Source of the DNA: Sipunculus nudus
Lineage: Eukaryota > Annelida > Sipuncula > Golfingiida > Sipunculidae
Assembly: GCA_026874595.1 (NCBI GenBank)
Contig: CM049309.1
Span: 67,252,926 to 67,316,925 of the forward strand
Reading direction: 5' to 3'
Length of the DNA stretch: 64,000 nucleotides
Part shown: in pieces, positions 35,871 to 48,940 of the stretch
Layout: the number at the start of each line of letters is the position of its first letter
How positions within the stretch are numbered: position 1 is the first letter of the stretch
Translations under genes and position numbers: made by a program
Notes under the pieces: generated by a model
Told to the model about the DNA's origin: nothing
Database searches by the model: none
What the model saw: only the letters and a program-made list of their open reading frames with translations

Positions 35871-38800
35871 TCCCCCATAGCTCTGTGACCCTGATGTTTT
35901 TTTCATTGTTTTCATTGCTCAGTAAAATTTTTTTCCAGCCATAATTTCTAGTTCCTTATGCTGGTCATTTTCAGTGCTGTTGTTTTCCAGTTCTGTAAGC
36001 TGTCATAATCACTGCCTGCCAGCAGTGGGGGCTAGACCAGACATAAATGCTTTCCAAGGTCTTTGTCTCTCCTTCACGTTCTGAGGACCTTGTGATTTGT
36101 GTATATTTTGTCTGTTCTGAAGGTCTGATCCTTTGTAGTCTTAGCAGCCGGAAAAGTAGCTTACTGGAGGATGCAGAAACACAAAGTGCTCATTCATCAA
36201 TCAATGATAACCCATCCTCTGTAGCAAAGAGGTATCTTTCCTAAATGAGATGTTTTCTTTGAGTTCTGTCTGCTTTAGTCTTATACACTCTGAAGAAGAA
36301 AAAAGGAAATATAAAGTGATATAATGATATTATGATTAAATTATGACTCAACCTGTAGTGATTATATCAATGTTACCTTCCAAGTTAGGACTGATTTATC
36401 AGTTAATCTACATTTTGAAATATTTCAGTGCAGAATAGCAGAATATATATGTCTTTTTATAACCTTAGCTCTTATTATATCATTAAAAAAGGAATTATAT
36501 TATTATTATATTAATATTATTATTATATTATAGGATATTATTCATATATGAAATATTTATGTAATATATTAGATCTTATAAATATGCGTCAAAGTGAATA
36601 AACAGGTATCGGTTGGCACTACCACTGGTTGTCATTTATATGAAATAATCATATTGTAATGTGTAATTTACATGTTTGAAGACATGATGTGCCCTTACAT
36701 TTTATAGTGTTAACGCTATCACATTATTAATGGGGTAATTATGATTTATTGAATAGTATAAAAATCTTATAATAAAGTGATGAAACAGCAAACTATATTA
36801 TAGTGATATGATGGTGGGTTTCTCCACCATAATGATACAATGATGGGGTTGGAGAGTATACATAGGAAATAAATAGATATTTACTGGTAAGACTAACTAG
36901 TCTACCATATTTCTTATTTTTTATTTGCTTTATAATATTTGAAACACAAGATATGTGTCTTACTTTGATGTTGTAACACCAGATTATTTCTCATTCCATT
37001 ATTCAGAAAGTGATTAATATTTGCAAGCATAAAAATCATAAAATCAATTATTGGAACAGTAAATCATATTATTATGCTGATACACAAAGTGAATAATCAT
37101 ATTAAGTATTTGCACTACTTCTGGTTATAAGTTTATTATTAAATTTATTATGATTTAACTAAATAAATTAAAATAATAATAATTAAATATATTATTATGA
37201 CCTAGATTCAGTATTGCTAGCAATCTATAGTAAACGCCTGACCTGTATGCTGGGGGAAACTGAGGGTTTCCAGCTTCAGGAATGCAAGTGAATACATGAA
37301 AAGGAAAAGTGCATAGACCAATATATAATGCAGGTGTGTTGCGCAATAGAGCAACATTTTTTTTCCAGCATGAATGCATCAGAATGTTACACAACACAGC
37401 CAAGTCTGGATCAAGTTATTCTGGTATAGAACAGGCTTTAGCAGCTACACTGTACCCACATGTATTAGTGGGTACAAGAAAATTCTCCTCCTGACAAAAT
37501 ACCTCCATCCCCCACCCCCCCTTCCTGTTAAACCCCACCCACCTCCTCAGTCGCACTTTTCCCTAATTGGAGTGCTTTTCTCCCTCTGACTTAAGAGAGT
37601 CTGCCAAAATGTCACTCTTAAGCTTTGTATGCTTTATGTCAAAATGTCCACTAAAAATCTGTATAAAGCTATGTTTCCATGTTCATGTATATGCGTGAAA
37701 ATTTGTGCATATATGTTCTGCGTGAACTCAGTGCTTTGGGGTAAAATGACATCACTCCACCATCTTTTTGAGGAAGACCTGTTTGATCCTTTGTAAATGC
37801 AACTGTATTAGTCTGCCAATTCACACATATGCCTATATATGTGCACATGGAAACACAGCTATTTTTTCACACACATATGCATTTACACACACATTGAAAC
37901 ACAGTATAAGGATGGAAATTTTTTTGCCATATTTATTAAAGCCTCGTTACTTAGAAGTATCATGTCATTTCTTAAAAGTATCATGTCACAACTTAAAAGT
38001 ATCATGAATAAACCAGAACAACTGTGGAAAATGTTTGTTCACTTTCTAAGAATACATACCCACCATGTGTGAGATAGATTGAGGTATAACTCAGCTATGG
38101 GTAAATTTCCCTCTATGTTTCTTGAATTTCTAATGGCGCACAAACATATCTTGCACAAGTGATTTGATTGACAGCTCGGTCCTGCCAGGAGCAGGAAATG
38201 ATGGCAGTTGCAATAGACATGGGATTTGCATTCCAGTTTGTTCATTCACTTTACTAAGGATTCTTTGTGTTAGTTCCTCAGTTTTACCCAAATGTTAGAT
38301 GATTACCATCTGTAAAAAGTGAATCATTGCGATAGTGTACACAATTATGACAGTGCAGTTTTTTCATGACCAAAATTAGGCCCAACGTGATACCATTAGA
38401 ATACCTGCTAAGTATTGAGTCATGTTTTTGTGGGTTTTCCACTTCCCTGCCCGGTTAACCTTAATGGTAAAAAAGAAAAAATAATGAAATAAAAATTCTG
38501 ATAAATTATCTCAATAAAGTCATCCATATGAATGTGTGTGGAAGGGTTAATGCAATAGTATACATTTGCATTATAGTGTTCATTGTTTATATTCAGTATT
38601 CATTAATAATAATTGGTTGGTAGATGATGAACACTACCATTACATAAGTTGAAAGGGGGGGGGGGGGTGATTTACCTGGGGCTTATCTTATTCAGCAAAC
38701 CCTGTGTGTTCCTAGCTATGTACTACAGGAGATCAGCTTACCTCCTGAGTACATCAGGTGTGTCAGGTAGGTATTCTGTCATCTTACAACTAGCGAATCG

Positions 38801-41800
38801 ATAGTTGTTATAACAAACTCATGTGTGGATGTATAGTCACTTGTACAGTCAATAAACCAAAACATTAAGGTATTACCTTAAATTTTTACAGTACATGTGC
38901 TTATGTTCCTATATTTTCTCATTTTCATTGGCATTAAGGACATGGATGCAAACATGATATGTTAAAAGTATCATGTGTCTGGAAACAGGTATCCTGTGTT
39001 ATGTAACAGGTGACATGTGTGAAGTCAATTACTTTTCTCGTTATCTGTGACAGTGTAATGATTTATGCATATATATATATATATATATATATTATAGGTT
39101 CCACAGAAAATAACTTCCTAAACTTTCTGCTTTTGTCATTACACACAGACTTTTACTACCCTTATCAGTCTATTTTGTCAAAAAAAAATTTTTAAATGAT
39201 CATTTAACCCAGTAATTTAGTGTTTGTTAAAAGCAACAACATGAAGAAAAGTAAATTAATTGGAGTAAAAATAATATGTTGCCTTTTTTAAGTTCCATGA
39301 ATATATTTAAACAAAATATGAGAAAAGGTGTATTTTTGCAACTTTCACTACCCTTCTTTTATCAAGATCAAGATTATGTTTCATGTTTTACACATCAGTT
39401 TAAAATTTCTAAAGGGTAAATTTGAAATTTCAGTTATACAGAAGTCTTGAATTTGTAGAAAATGTTATTTATTAAATTGTCATAGATTTTCTTCATTGAA
39501 AATGTGTCATCAGTATTGATTCTTCATTGAAAAATCATTTATAAATTGTGCATTCGTAGATTAAATATATTATCTTTTCATGAAAAAATACAAAAGTTTA
39601 AAATGACTTGTAGGAGTCATTTGTTTTCATCATTTGCAAGTACATGTTTATTGTCATGGATGACACTGCAGCATTATTTCTTGAATTGGATCAGAGCACC
39701 AGAGTTATTCAGTATGGCAACCAGTTCAAATGGTCAAAAGGTTAGCACATCTCCAGTTCTGCTGAACTGGTACACTGACAGGAGTGGGTTTAAACCAGAT
39801 GGTAGCAAGTTTCTACCCATACCAGAGATTCACCTGCAAATTAAAATAAATTAGGAGATTATTGATTAGGGGTGTGCTCTTGTATCAGACATGTTCCATC
39901 CTGGTCAGGGACATGGGTATGATGGTCACATGGTTAGGGGACTGGGAATGGCAGGCTGTGTAGCAAGCATTGCTGGTCTCCCTGGAAGGAACCAGTGACA
40001 TACTTAGTGTGTTTCAATGAGTGTTGGTTAGCCCAGAGGAAGAGGCCAGGGATATCTGAATACCACAAAATCTCACAAGAAGTAAGCCAGTATTGTTCAT
40101 CGTGCAAAAGAGCAATATTCTGTCTGAGTAACAACTGTCTATTAAAAAGTTTAGTTAGTTACCTCTATTAAAGTTTATTTTGAAAAATAAAATTTTATGG
40201 TTTATAAAATTCCATAAAAATAATACAGTTTTAATCTTTAGACATGTAAACTCTTATATTCAGCTCAGTCATATTACATATCATAAACAAAGCTGGCTTA
40301 ATGCATCTTAATGTCAGATTATCAAAATATCATGCATTACCTAAAAATAAATAAAAATGTTTAAAAAGAATATACAGATGTTAATAGTTATAATACAAGC
40401 ACAAAATATGTGAAAATACAAAAGGAATTGCAAGAAACAGCAGGACCTCAGCTGCCTCACTGAGGACCATCCTTTAGCCTCAATAGGGAGTGGCAGTTCC
40501 AATTTAGAAGACAACCTAGGGGAGATGAAGAAGAATCAAGGAAATATTCAGGTGTAAAATTAATGGAGACAAGTGTGGTGACTACACTGCTAAAGTGGCC
40601 TGACTGAAATAGATAGATGAACGGGCAAGTGATAGAGCTACTGTTACATGGAGAATAGTTGATGACAGGCTGTAGTGAAGAAACAGTGGGTGCAAGTGCT
40701 GGTAAAAACAGTTACTGACTGGAAGGGAACTGGTGCTCTGTACTCCGGAGTCTGGGGATGAAGGGAGGATTTTGATGCTTTTTGGCAGCAGCATTGTCAC
40801 ATCTCTCTCAGCACTGAAGATGTAAATGATGAAGAGATCGTACTGACTCACTTTCCAGCTCTCTAACTGCACACAGGATGAGTTATCCTGTCACAATTGG
40901 TGTGAAAATAATAAAAAACTAAAATCAATGCAGCCTATACAATAAATCTGCTTGCCTGACATTGGGCATTGGGCTGCAGAAGAATCAGAATTTACTGTCA
41001 GCAGGGGTTGACTTAGAGTTAGAACACAGGGTGTGCACACCTCCTCTCTCTTTTCTACTGGAAAAAATGGGAAAGAGAACAAAAGATGTTTAATACGGAA
41101 AAGTAGCTCCAGATTTTGCATTTGGTACAGTGTTTCTTCCCTGTATATCTATGTGAGCGTTCTGTATAAAGCCTACTAACATTAATTGCCGACTAGGGGT
41201 TTAGCCCCTTCTTCTCTGAGACCCTGTATCAGTCCCTGGTCATCAGTGTTAAATATTTTCATTCCCAATAAAAAAGCTAGTGCACTGGCTAGCTGTTTAT
41301 TACTTGGATTTATTGTTCTTTCTTATATAATTATGAGCACTAACATGTTTTGTTAATTTGCTTGTGATAACACTGAAATATGAATTAACTTGGATCATAA
41401 ATGTAATTATGAAAATACCATTTTCATACATGAACTGTGTAAAACATTTACAATTATTTTCAGTGGATTAACGAGAATATTTTAAGACCTTCTGCTTTGA
41501 TACAGGTGCAGGAGATTGTTAGAAGAGAAAAGTTATATAACCAGTTACAAACTTAGAGTTATTGGATACTGCCAAACAGTACCATCACTCATCAGTGGCC
41601 GGTTGACAGAACCTAATCCTCAGGATATGTTACTATGGCAACCATCGTCCATATTTACACAGATATCACATGTTTACAAAAACAAGTGTGATTTTCCGGA
41701 TAATACACTTTTGGACTCGAGGGGAACAAACATTCCACTCACCGGAGATGGATAGCACCTGATGCAGGCGAGGGAATGGTATCTAACCTTGTTTGAATTT

Positions 41801-42359
41801 GAGACGTGCCTGGTGTCATATTCTGTCCTAGGAGATGCATCATTCATATTCAACTGACAGAACCTGAAATGAGGCAGTCTTGGTTCAGCAGCTGAGAAGA
41901 ACTTATGGAACTCAGTCAGGGGCTGTGATCCGCATCACTAAGTTGTGATGATATGATTGATGCTGGCATGAGGTTGAGGAAGGGAATAGGTTCAGCTGCA
42001 GAGTAGAAAACGTTGTAACTCTTCTTTGATGGTAAATCAGTTGTCAAGCCATGTTTATCCAATTATCATCCTCTGAATCAGTTTCAGGTTTACTTTTTAG
42101 GTCTCCGTATACTTAATGAGTGTCAAAATGGTTTTTAATGCTGTATGATTGATGCTGACGGTGGTTATCAGAGTTTATCATACATACTGCACCCTCCCTT
42201 TGATCTGTCACATATACTTGTATCACAGGAATTGATTATGCCTGTGCTTGCTTTCTATGATGGTTGTATAATAAAACAGTACCTGTTAATGTTAGGTGAA
42301 TGATATTTAGTTACTTAAACCATCACCTGTTGATATTTTTCGTCAATGATAGCAGGTAG
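35871..42359. other. intergenic, AT-rich, simple repeats only
   Basis: Contains a homopolymer G run (38655-38667), a TA microsatellite (about 39069-39093), a triplicated ~20-bp unit AAAAGTATCATGTCA (37950-38007, with a further copy of the phrase near 38963), and ATTATT-rich stretches around 36500 and 37170. A weak tRNA-like B-box (GGGTTTAAACC near 39786) might mark a decayed SINE. No exon recognised, although the missing first exon of TRAPPC13 could lie here or further right. Confidence 0.4.
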
Positions 42360-43290
42360 GGGTGAATTGAAGAGAGGCAGACATGGCCTTATGATCTTGC
42401 CATTAACCTTGTGATCTTGGATTTTAACTTTACTCAGGAGAGGTGGACACAGGGCTCGACATTTACTTTTGAAAGTACTAGCCTAGTCAGGCAAGTAACA
42501 TCCAGCTTTTTCTTGCCCTTCATGAATTTTTACTTGCCCTTCAAATATTATTGATTGTATTCAAGAAAACAAAGATCTTTTTTCATCCCTTGGGTAAAAG
42601 TTTTTGTTGGACCCACTTGCCCAGTCGGGCAAGTAGGAGGGGACTTCTAGTTGCACTACCACTATTTTTCTGGAACTTTCACTTGCTCCGGGCAAGGGGT
42701 TAACTGTTAATGTCGAGCCCTGTGGACATTGCTTTAGGATCTAGACATTTATTTAGGAGAATCAGGGCATAATCTTATGGTCATAGGACTTACCTTATGG
42801 TTTAGGCATTAACCATACTTTATTTAAGAGAGGTAAGGTCATAGATTTATTGTCTTGGCATTTGACTCTTTTAAGAAAAAAATATGACTTAGCCTTATGA
42901 TCTTGCCAATGACCTTGTGATCTAGGCTTTAAACTTTACTCAGGAGAGGTGGACATAGCTTGAGGATCTAGGTGTTTATTTAGGCCATAGTTTTATGGTC
43001 TTAGCATTGACCTTTTGGTTTTGGTATTGTTCAGACTTTATTCAAGATGGTTAGGACATAGCTTTATGGTCTAGGCATTTGACTTTTTTAAGAAGTAGGA
43101 CATAGCAATATGGTCTTGGCATTGACTTTATTCAGGAGAGGTGGACATAATTGAATGGCTTAGCCATATGGCCATATGACATAATTTTATGATTAAATCA
43201 TTAAACTGTATTCAGGTAAAGTAGAGCATTATTTAATGGTCTTGGCAGTGAACTTTATGTAAGAGAGGAAGGGCATTTCTGTATGATAAA
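42360..43290. repeat. minisatellite with ~223-bp higher-order period, split by a MITE
   Basis: Units built from CTTATGATCTTGCC, CCTTGTGATCT, AACTTTACTCAGGAGAGGTGGACA and related phrases. The block at 42387-42449 recurs at about 42889-42955, a distance of about 502 bp. Removing the 273-bp MITE and one copy of its 6-bp target duplication leaves about 223 bp as the higher-order period. Units decay toward the right end. Confidence 0.6.
42450..42722. mobile_element. 273-bp MITE with perfect short TIRs
   Basis: Starts CAGGGCTCGACATT and ends AATGTCGAGCCCTG, a perfect 14-bp inverted pair. TGGACA flanks it on both sides (42444-42449 and 42723-42728), and the flanking minisatellite continues across it. 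The CAGGG...CCCTG ends suggest a hAT-like MITE, but the exact duplication is only 6 bp where hAT elements normally give 8, so the superfamily is uncertain. Inside, CTTGCCC / GGGCAAG phrases occur in both orientations. Confidence 0.75.
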
Positions 43291-43572
43291 TGCACATAAC
43301 TTCAGCCTTTTGATGCCTTGTTCAAAATCTGCTCCACTTTACAATGTGAAAATGGCATAATTTCAGGAACTTCTCAGACATTAGCTGTTATTTTAAAATT
43401 GCATGATATGTGTTGAATTTCTCCTACATACTCTAGAATATAGAATATAGAAAATCTGAATTCAAGAGAGCTTAATAATTACATATTTTTTTCACATATG
43501 AATTAAGTTAAGAAAACTGTTACATACAGATATATACATATTAAATGTATTTATTCTTTAATATTATATATA

Positions 43573-43754
43573 CAGTGAAACCACATTTTGAACTCCCTAT
43601 AGTCTAATACCCCGCATATGTCAAAGTTACAGACTCAATATTCCGGACAACTCTAGTTAAATTTAAACCAAAATTAATCCTGCTTGCGTCGATCCTCGGA
43701 TGTGTCGAAGTTTTCTGAGGGTCCTTTTGACTTCGACACAATGAGGTTTCACTG
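43573..43754. mobile_element. 182-bp TA-flanked MITE (pogo/Tigger-like)
   Basis: Left end TATACAGTGAAACC and right end GGTTTCACTGTATA are perfect inverted repeats, with TA as the presumed target duplication on each side. It has no coding capacity. The interior TTCGACACA and TGTGTCGAAG phrases add a subterminal inverted pair. Confidence 0.7.
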
Positions 43755-43759
43755 TATAT

Positions 43760-45968
43760 ACATTTATAAAGGCTCTGATGTCCTAGCTGTCTTCTTCAGC
43801 TTCCTTGGACATATAAGACAAGCCCCCCACCAGGCAGATACCCGGGTCTGAGTCACAAAAAGAAAAAGATAAATCCATCATAGGTGTACTGGTAAAAGCA
43901 TATATAAAAAATTCTCAAGGCTGGCCCCGATATTGATCTGTGTACTTGCTTTTATATGTGGCTTTGAATAGCTTTGAATGACTGCTGTCAGATGGGTATA
44001 CAGATTCTGTTGACATTCTGGACTGTAAGACTGACTGCAACAGGGTATTGATTGTAATCAACCCCGTTGTGCTCTGTTTCTTGTCCTGTGCACAGCTGTT
44101 AAGGAGTGGGAGAGAAAAGTTGTGATGGCCCCAGTGCGATGCCATACAAATGCTGGAACTGCAGCCAGGCCACCCAGTTTTGCTGCATCCTCCAGCTTAG
44201 TGATCTATTTTCAGTCTGTCGTGGCCAAATATAGCTGCCTGCGGTTTAATTCTGGTCTGCTCCCCGGGGGATGATCTATAATACATATGGGTCATTTCTT
44301 GCCTGGATGATATTCGTTCATCCCTGGTCCTTTTTTTATGCGTCCAAATCAGAGTACAAATGGTTTCAACAGAACAAAGGGTTTTTCTCCCATGAACCTT
44401 TATGATTCATATCTGCCGTAAAGCACCGAGGCCAGATAACATTCCAAAAAAGGAAACTCTAAAAGTACTGCCCCTTTTTTTTCGTTTGATCATTCCATAT
44501 TGGCAGCCTTCTTTAACAATATTTTTCTCTGACTATGAAATTCAGAGTTGTGTTTTCCAATACCTGTTTCATGGTACTGAGTGTTTACTGTAGTGTTTAT
44601 AGTATATTCTAGCAAAAATTTAAATAATATAGTATGGACAGATCATTTATATATGGAAACTATATAATGTATGTTCTCTCTACCACCAGAATCAATTTAT
44701 ACCTAGGTGCAGCTATTAATCATAGTAAGTTATTTTAAATAATGTTTTTATAATTTTGTTGATTGACTGATACAATAATAGCATTGCACTTCTCATATAT
44801 AAAATCCAGGAACTTATAGATTTCTTTCCTTCACACTTTCAAATGCCTCCTGTCGGGTAAATCAAGGCTGTGCAGTCTTGTCTGTTCCTTAGAAAACATT
44901 AATATCTTGAACAAATAGGGGAAACCAGAAAAATAATACTGAAAAAATATTACTACTGTAAAGCTTAAAAATATTACCTAATTAATTACCTCAGGCACTC
45001 TCTGCATCTGAAGGGTTTATGGAGTTCTAGCACTGAAAAAAAAAAAAAATCAGTCAAAGTTAGTAGCATGGATGAACCCAAGTCAGCACTCCTTTAATCC
45101 TTTAGATTTTCAGTGTTTCAGTGGAGCAGTTGAGAAAAACAATCCCCATGCTAGGTTAAGGCACATTTTTTTTGCAGAGAACTCTGTTAGATTACCTCCC
45201 ATTTGAAGACAGCTTGTTGAGGCTAATGTAAGTTTTAAAGGCAGCCCTGAGGGAAAAGGATGACAGTTTCAAGGCTCCAGACTGAAGATGGCATCGTTTT
45301 TCACTCAGCAACTCAGCATCATGTCAGTTAAGCATATAACAAAGTCTTTTTTTTTTCAACTTTTGAAGGCAGCTTATTTGTATTAAGACAGAGCCAGTAC
45401 TGAAGAAATAAAGAGCACAATACGAGGCCAGAAAAGCCTTTCATGGAGGGATGATTGGTTGTTATATATGAATGGCATATCAGTCTTCTCCCTGAAGACA
45501 AGCAGCATAGAACAGTATTCTGCTTAAAAAGATAAAGCCAGAAAACAAATAAACTTCCAGTTTTAGGACAGTTTTGACAATAGAGAGGTGCCATTGCAGT
45601 TAACAGAGAGTAAATGTAAAGTAATAAAACTGGTTGACAAGACTACCTTATGTATACAGATATCTAAGAATAAATGTATCAGTAAATGTCAAGTGTCAAA
45701 ACACGGTGAATTATCAAGGTCCTTACCTGGAAAATGCACATGATCCAGGGGTTTTATACAGGTAAATTTTTTACATGTACTGTACTTAAGTTGAAGACCT
45801 GGTCTTGTTTCATGATTCCACAAAACTCACTTTCACGTATTATTTTTAGCTAAATGTAAATTATAACAGTCATTCATTATGCTTGGTGAAATCATACATA
45901 GTTTATTACTTACCCATATGCTACGCTGGACTGAAATAAATTTTGATACCCTAATATATATATATATA
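43760..45968. other. intergenic, nothing recognised
   Basis: No convincing exon or transposon. Short A runs near 45037 and 45346 only. Confidence 0.45.
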
Positions 45969-46122
45969 TATAACTCTGAAGAAAAACAACACTGTAAATT
46001 CACTACAGTCTGTTTCACGGGATGCGACCCGATCATTCTACCAACATTCACCTGATGATCGGCTCGCGTCCCGTGAAACAGACTGTAGTGAATTTACAGT
46101 GTTGTTTTTCTTCAGAGTTATA
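45969..46122. repeat. ~150-bp near-perfect hairpin (foldback) flanked by TA runs
   Basis: The left arm (about 45971-46036) and right arm (about 46055-46120) are reverse complements with about two mismatches, both near the loop. The loop is 18 bases (46037-46054). A TA run lies immediately left (from about 45953) and a longer one begins 65 bp to the right. The structure could be a small foldback MITE inserted in TA repeats; a transcript would make a long stem like those of hairpin RNAs. Neither role can be shown here. Confidence 0.7.
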
Positions 46123-46180
46123 CTGCTCTGGCCTAGTCTGTTGGCCATAGAGCACTTTACATCGGAGGGTAACTCTACCT

Positions 46181-46186
<6 letters not shown>

Positions 46187-46264
<78 letters not shown>
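46187..46264. repeat. (TA)n microsatellite, ~39 copies
   Basis: Uninterrupted TA dinucleotides to the right of the long hairpin. Confidence 0.95.
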
Positions 46265-46265
<1 letters not shown>

Positions 46266-48030
46266 TACACAACTTTAACTGAATTGAATACGGTGGCACC
46301 ATATGCACTATTTTTGAGCCACTACATACACAGTATATAAATGTACCAATTAATGAATTATTACATGACCTTTAGAAAAAAAACTTTTCAGGAAAAAATA
46401 GTGTATGATTAAATGCAGGATATGTTCAATTCCAAACTTTACAGTAAGATGATCTGGTGTACTGGACTATCTTGCATGCAAGATAATATCATTATGTTGG
46501 CCTTGGAACCAAGGTAAAATTTTTAAAACTTTAATGGTATCCTAGGCATTAACATATCTGATCATCAGGCCTATTAATATTTTCAGAGAGTAAACCTTAG
46601 CCTTACTTGAAAATTAAAGAGTATCTAGTAAAACAAAAAATAGGCATCCTGAAAACAATGGGAATCTTAGGTAATTCACTTTTATTCTCCAAACCAGCAA
46701 AAGAAATGCGATATCTCAGGCATGACAGCTCAGGCTGGTATTATATTGCCATATACAAAGGTTTATATTTCATTTAGAATATAATGTCATTTATTAAGTC
46801 AGTAATTGATTTTAATTACATAATAAGCAAATCTGTTTTCCATTGTGATCTATGTTGAAATCTTTCATTAAATTTGTATAATGAATAATTGCATCCATTC
46901 ATCTTTGCATGAAAGTGCAATGCATATTCTAGTTATTGTCACATTTTATTATATCTATACAAAAAACAACATTTAAATCTAACTTTCCTTCATGAAACTA
47001 GTATTTGCAGCTCATATTCATTTATTTATTATTATTTTAAGACAATTCATTAAACAAGAAAGAAACAGCATACGGGTTATTCATTCTCTTGCTGTATAAC
47101 AATAATCTGGTCAACAGGTAGTTGCAACCAGTAATAAACACTATAATTAACATTACCGGTAATCCCAGAGTTCATTTAAACATGATTTTTTGACTTGTTA
47201 ATATTCTTTGGTAGCTAGAGCTAACAAAGTTCAGAGGTCAGCGATTAATCTTATTCAGTGTCACAGGCAACTTAAAGCAATACAGATTAGAAAAATCAAA
47301 TGAAAACTTTATTGATTAAATTTGAGTTTCATGTTCTGTTCACATGTCCAAATTCAGTTTCTGGATTTATATATAGAAACCAGGTTGATTTATGACACTA
47401 AGTCCCAGCAACTCATCTCCACTAAAGGGTTGGTGTCTCTTTCATATTGCTTTATTTTGCTTTATCAATATCTGTAATTTTATCCTATCAGTTTGCTGCA
47501 GAGGGATACAGCTTTCAGATATGCTGCATAAGGCCTATCATTTGGCCCGGGTACGTCCTATCAGTGTTTTACTGTTTCTGTGCCCTTGGCATAGAGAATG
47601 ATTGATAAGACATAATATAAGATTGTAAATTAGTTTTTAAAAAAAAAAATTGTGAAGGGCTCTGATGAATAAAATATTTTCTTTGCACAGTTTGGATTCT
47701 TCTTTGCAGCATAAGTGTGATTTTAATAGTCATAAATATCCCACAAAACAGTGATAACAGTAATTTATTTCCATGTAATAATTATTTTAATACGTTACAA
47801 GGAAATATGGAATTTTCAAACAAAAACTACTAGTTTGTCAAATTACTACATGCAATATGTGGCAGTAAGATAAATCTGTCATTAATTGTAAGTTTCTTTG
47901 GTTTCTTTTTCTCTATTTCGGATTATACACTGAACATACATTTTACTGTCTCATGTATTCTAGAAAATATTAAAGACCACAAATTATAATTTCTCGTATA
48001 AGACTGATGAAGATTAAAACAAAAAAGAAA
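46265..48030. other. intergenic, AT-rich, nothing recognised
   Basis: No exon-like frame, RNA gene or clear repeat seen. Confidence 0.45.
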
Positions 48031-48940
48031 CTAGAATACGGGTAGTCGACAAGCAACTACGTGTATCCGCCTAAATCAGAGTGGAACGGGTGAAGTGAGG
48101 CATGGATTGAGTGGCAAGGGAAATAGAGTGAAGTGTTGCATATTAGCATGGATGTCTGCAGCCAAATTGTGCATGTAGGTTGCGCCACCTACCACAAAAT
48201 CCAGAAAGCCGTCCAAGTTGTATACATATGCAAAATTTAAGGCAGTTAAGTCAAACCACTTCATGTATATGAGTGATTTTTGCCCTTGGCAGACAAACAG
48301 ATGGACACTGTGCAAAAATGGTCGCAGGTGGCGCCACCAGTTTTGCGTATGATAAAGAGCTATGTGAGAACTATACACATGCAAAATTTTGGCCCAATCA
48401 GTCAAACGGTTCCCGAGATATGAGCTTGGATGTCTGCAGCGTAAACATGAATGTAGGTGGCGCCACCTGTCATAAAATCAGAAAAGCTATCCAGGATGTA
48501 TACGCATGCCGAATTTCAGGTGAATCAGTCAATCCACTGCAGAGATGTGAGTGATTTTAACCCAAGGCAGACAAACAGATGGACACTGTGCAAACATGGT
48601 TGCAGGTGGCGCCACCATTTTTTGTGTATGTTATAAAGCTCTCCAAGGGCTACATTTGTGCAAAAAAATTTTCCTGATTGGTCAAAAGGTTCCCGAGATA
48701 TGTGGGTTTATGTGTGGAAACAGACGCACAAACGGACACAGAGCGCAGAGGAAAGGTCAGAGGTCAAAACAAAATCGGGGCGAGCAGTTCACATGTGACC
48801 CGAACATAATCCCGGGTTTCGTAAAATTCCGCCCAGCGGTTACGGAAGAGTTCACCGGACACCTACGCGGCGGCGGCGGTGGGCTGAAACATAGTAATAA
48901 GTAATAGTATCTGCAAAACTCTGTTTTGGCGGATACAATT
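48031..48940 (-). mobile_element. Helitron-like non-autonomous element, family A copy 3 (inverted, short)
   Basis: On the minus strand the left end is TTAATTGTATCCGCC (near 48926-48940), matching copy 2. The right end has GGCGGATAC followed by the 3' hairpin GTAGTTGCTTGTCGACTAC and CCGTATTCTAG, with CTAG at 48034-48031. Subterminal inverted repeats GTATCCGCC/GGCGGATAC are both present. At about 0.9 kb it has only about five palindromic units (near 48180, 48328, 48458, 48607), versus nine or ten in copy 2, so the tandem array varies in length while the termini are kept. No coding capacity; the long frames on the plus strand (48273-48904) arise from the repeats. Confidence 0.75.

Noticed and set aside
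39720..39840. Possible tRNA-derived SINE (GGGTTTAAACC B-box-like site)
   Set aside because: Only a weak B box is visible and no matching A box or SINE body could be defined.
46048..46308. Minus-strand frame encoding a long Ile-Tyr run
   Set aside because: It is the translation of a TA microsatellite.
48273..48904. Consecutive 93- and 117-codon frames resembling other frames at 8 kb and 16 kb
   Set aside because: The similarity between these peptides comes from family A repeat units at the DNA level; unit frames shift and carry stops.
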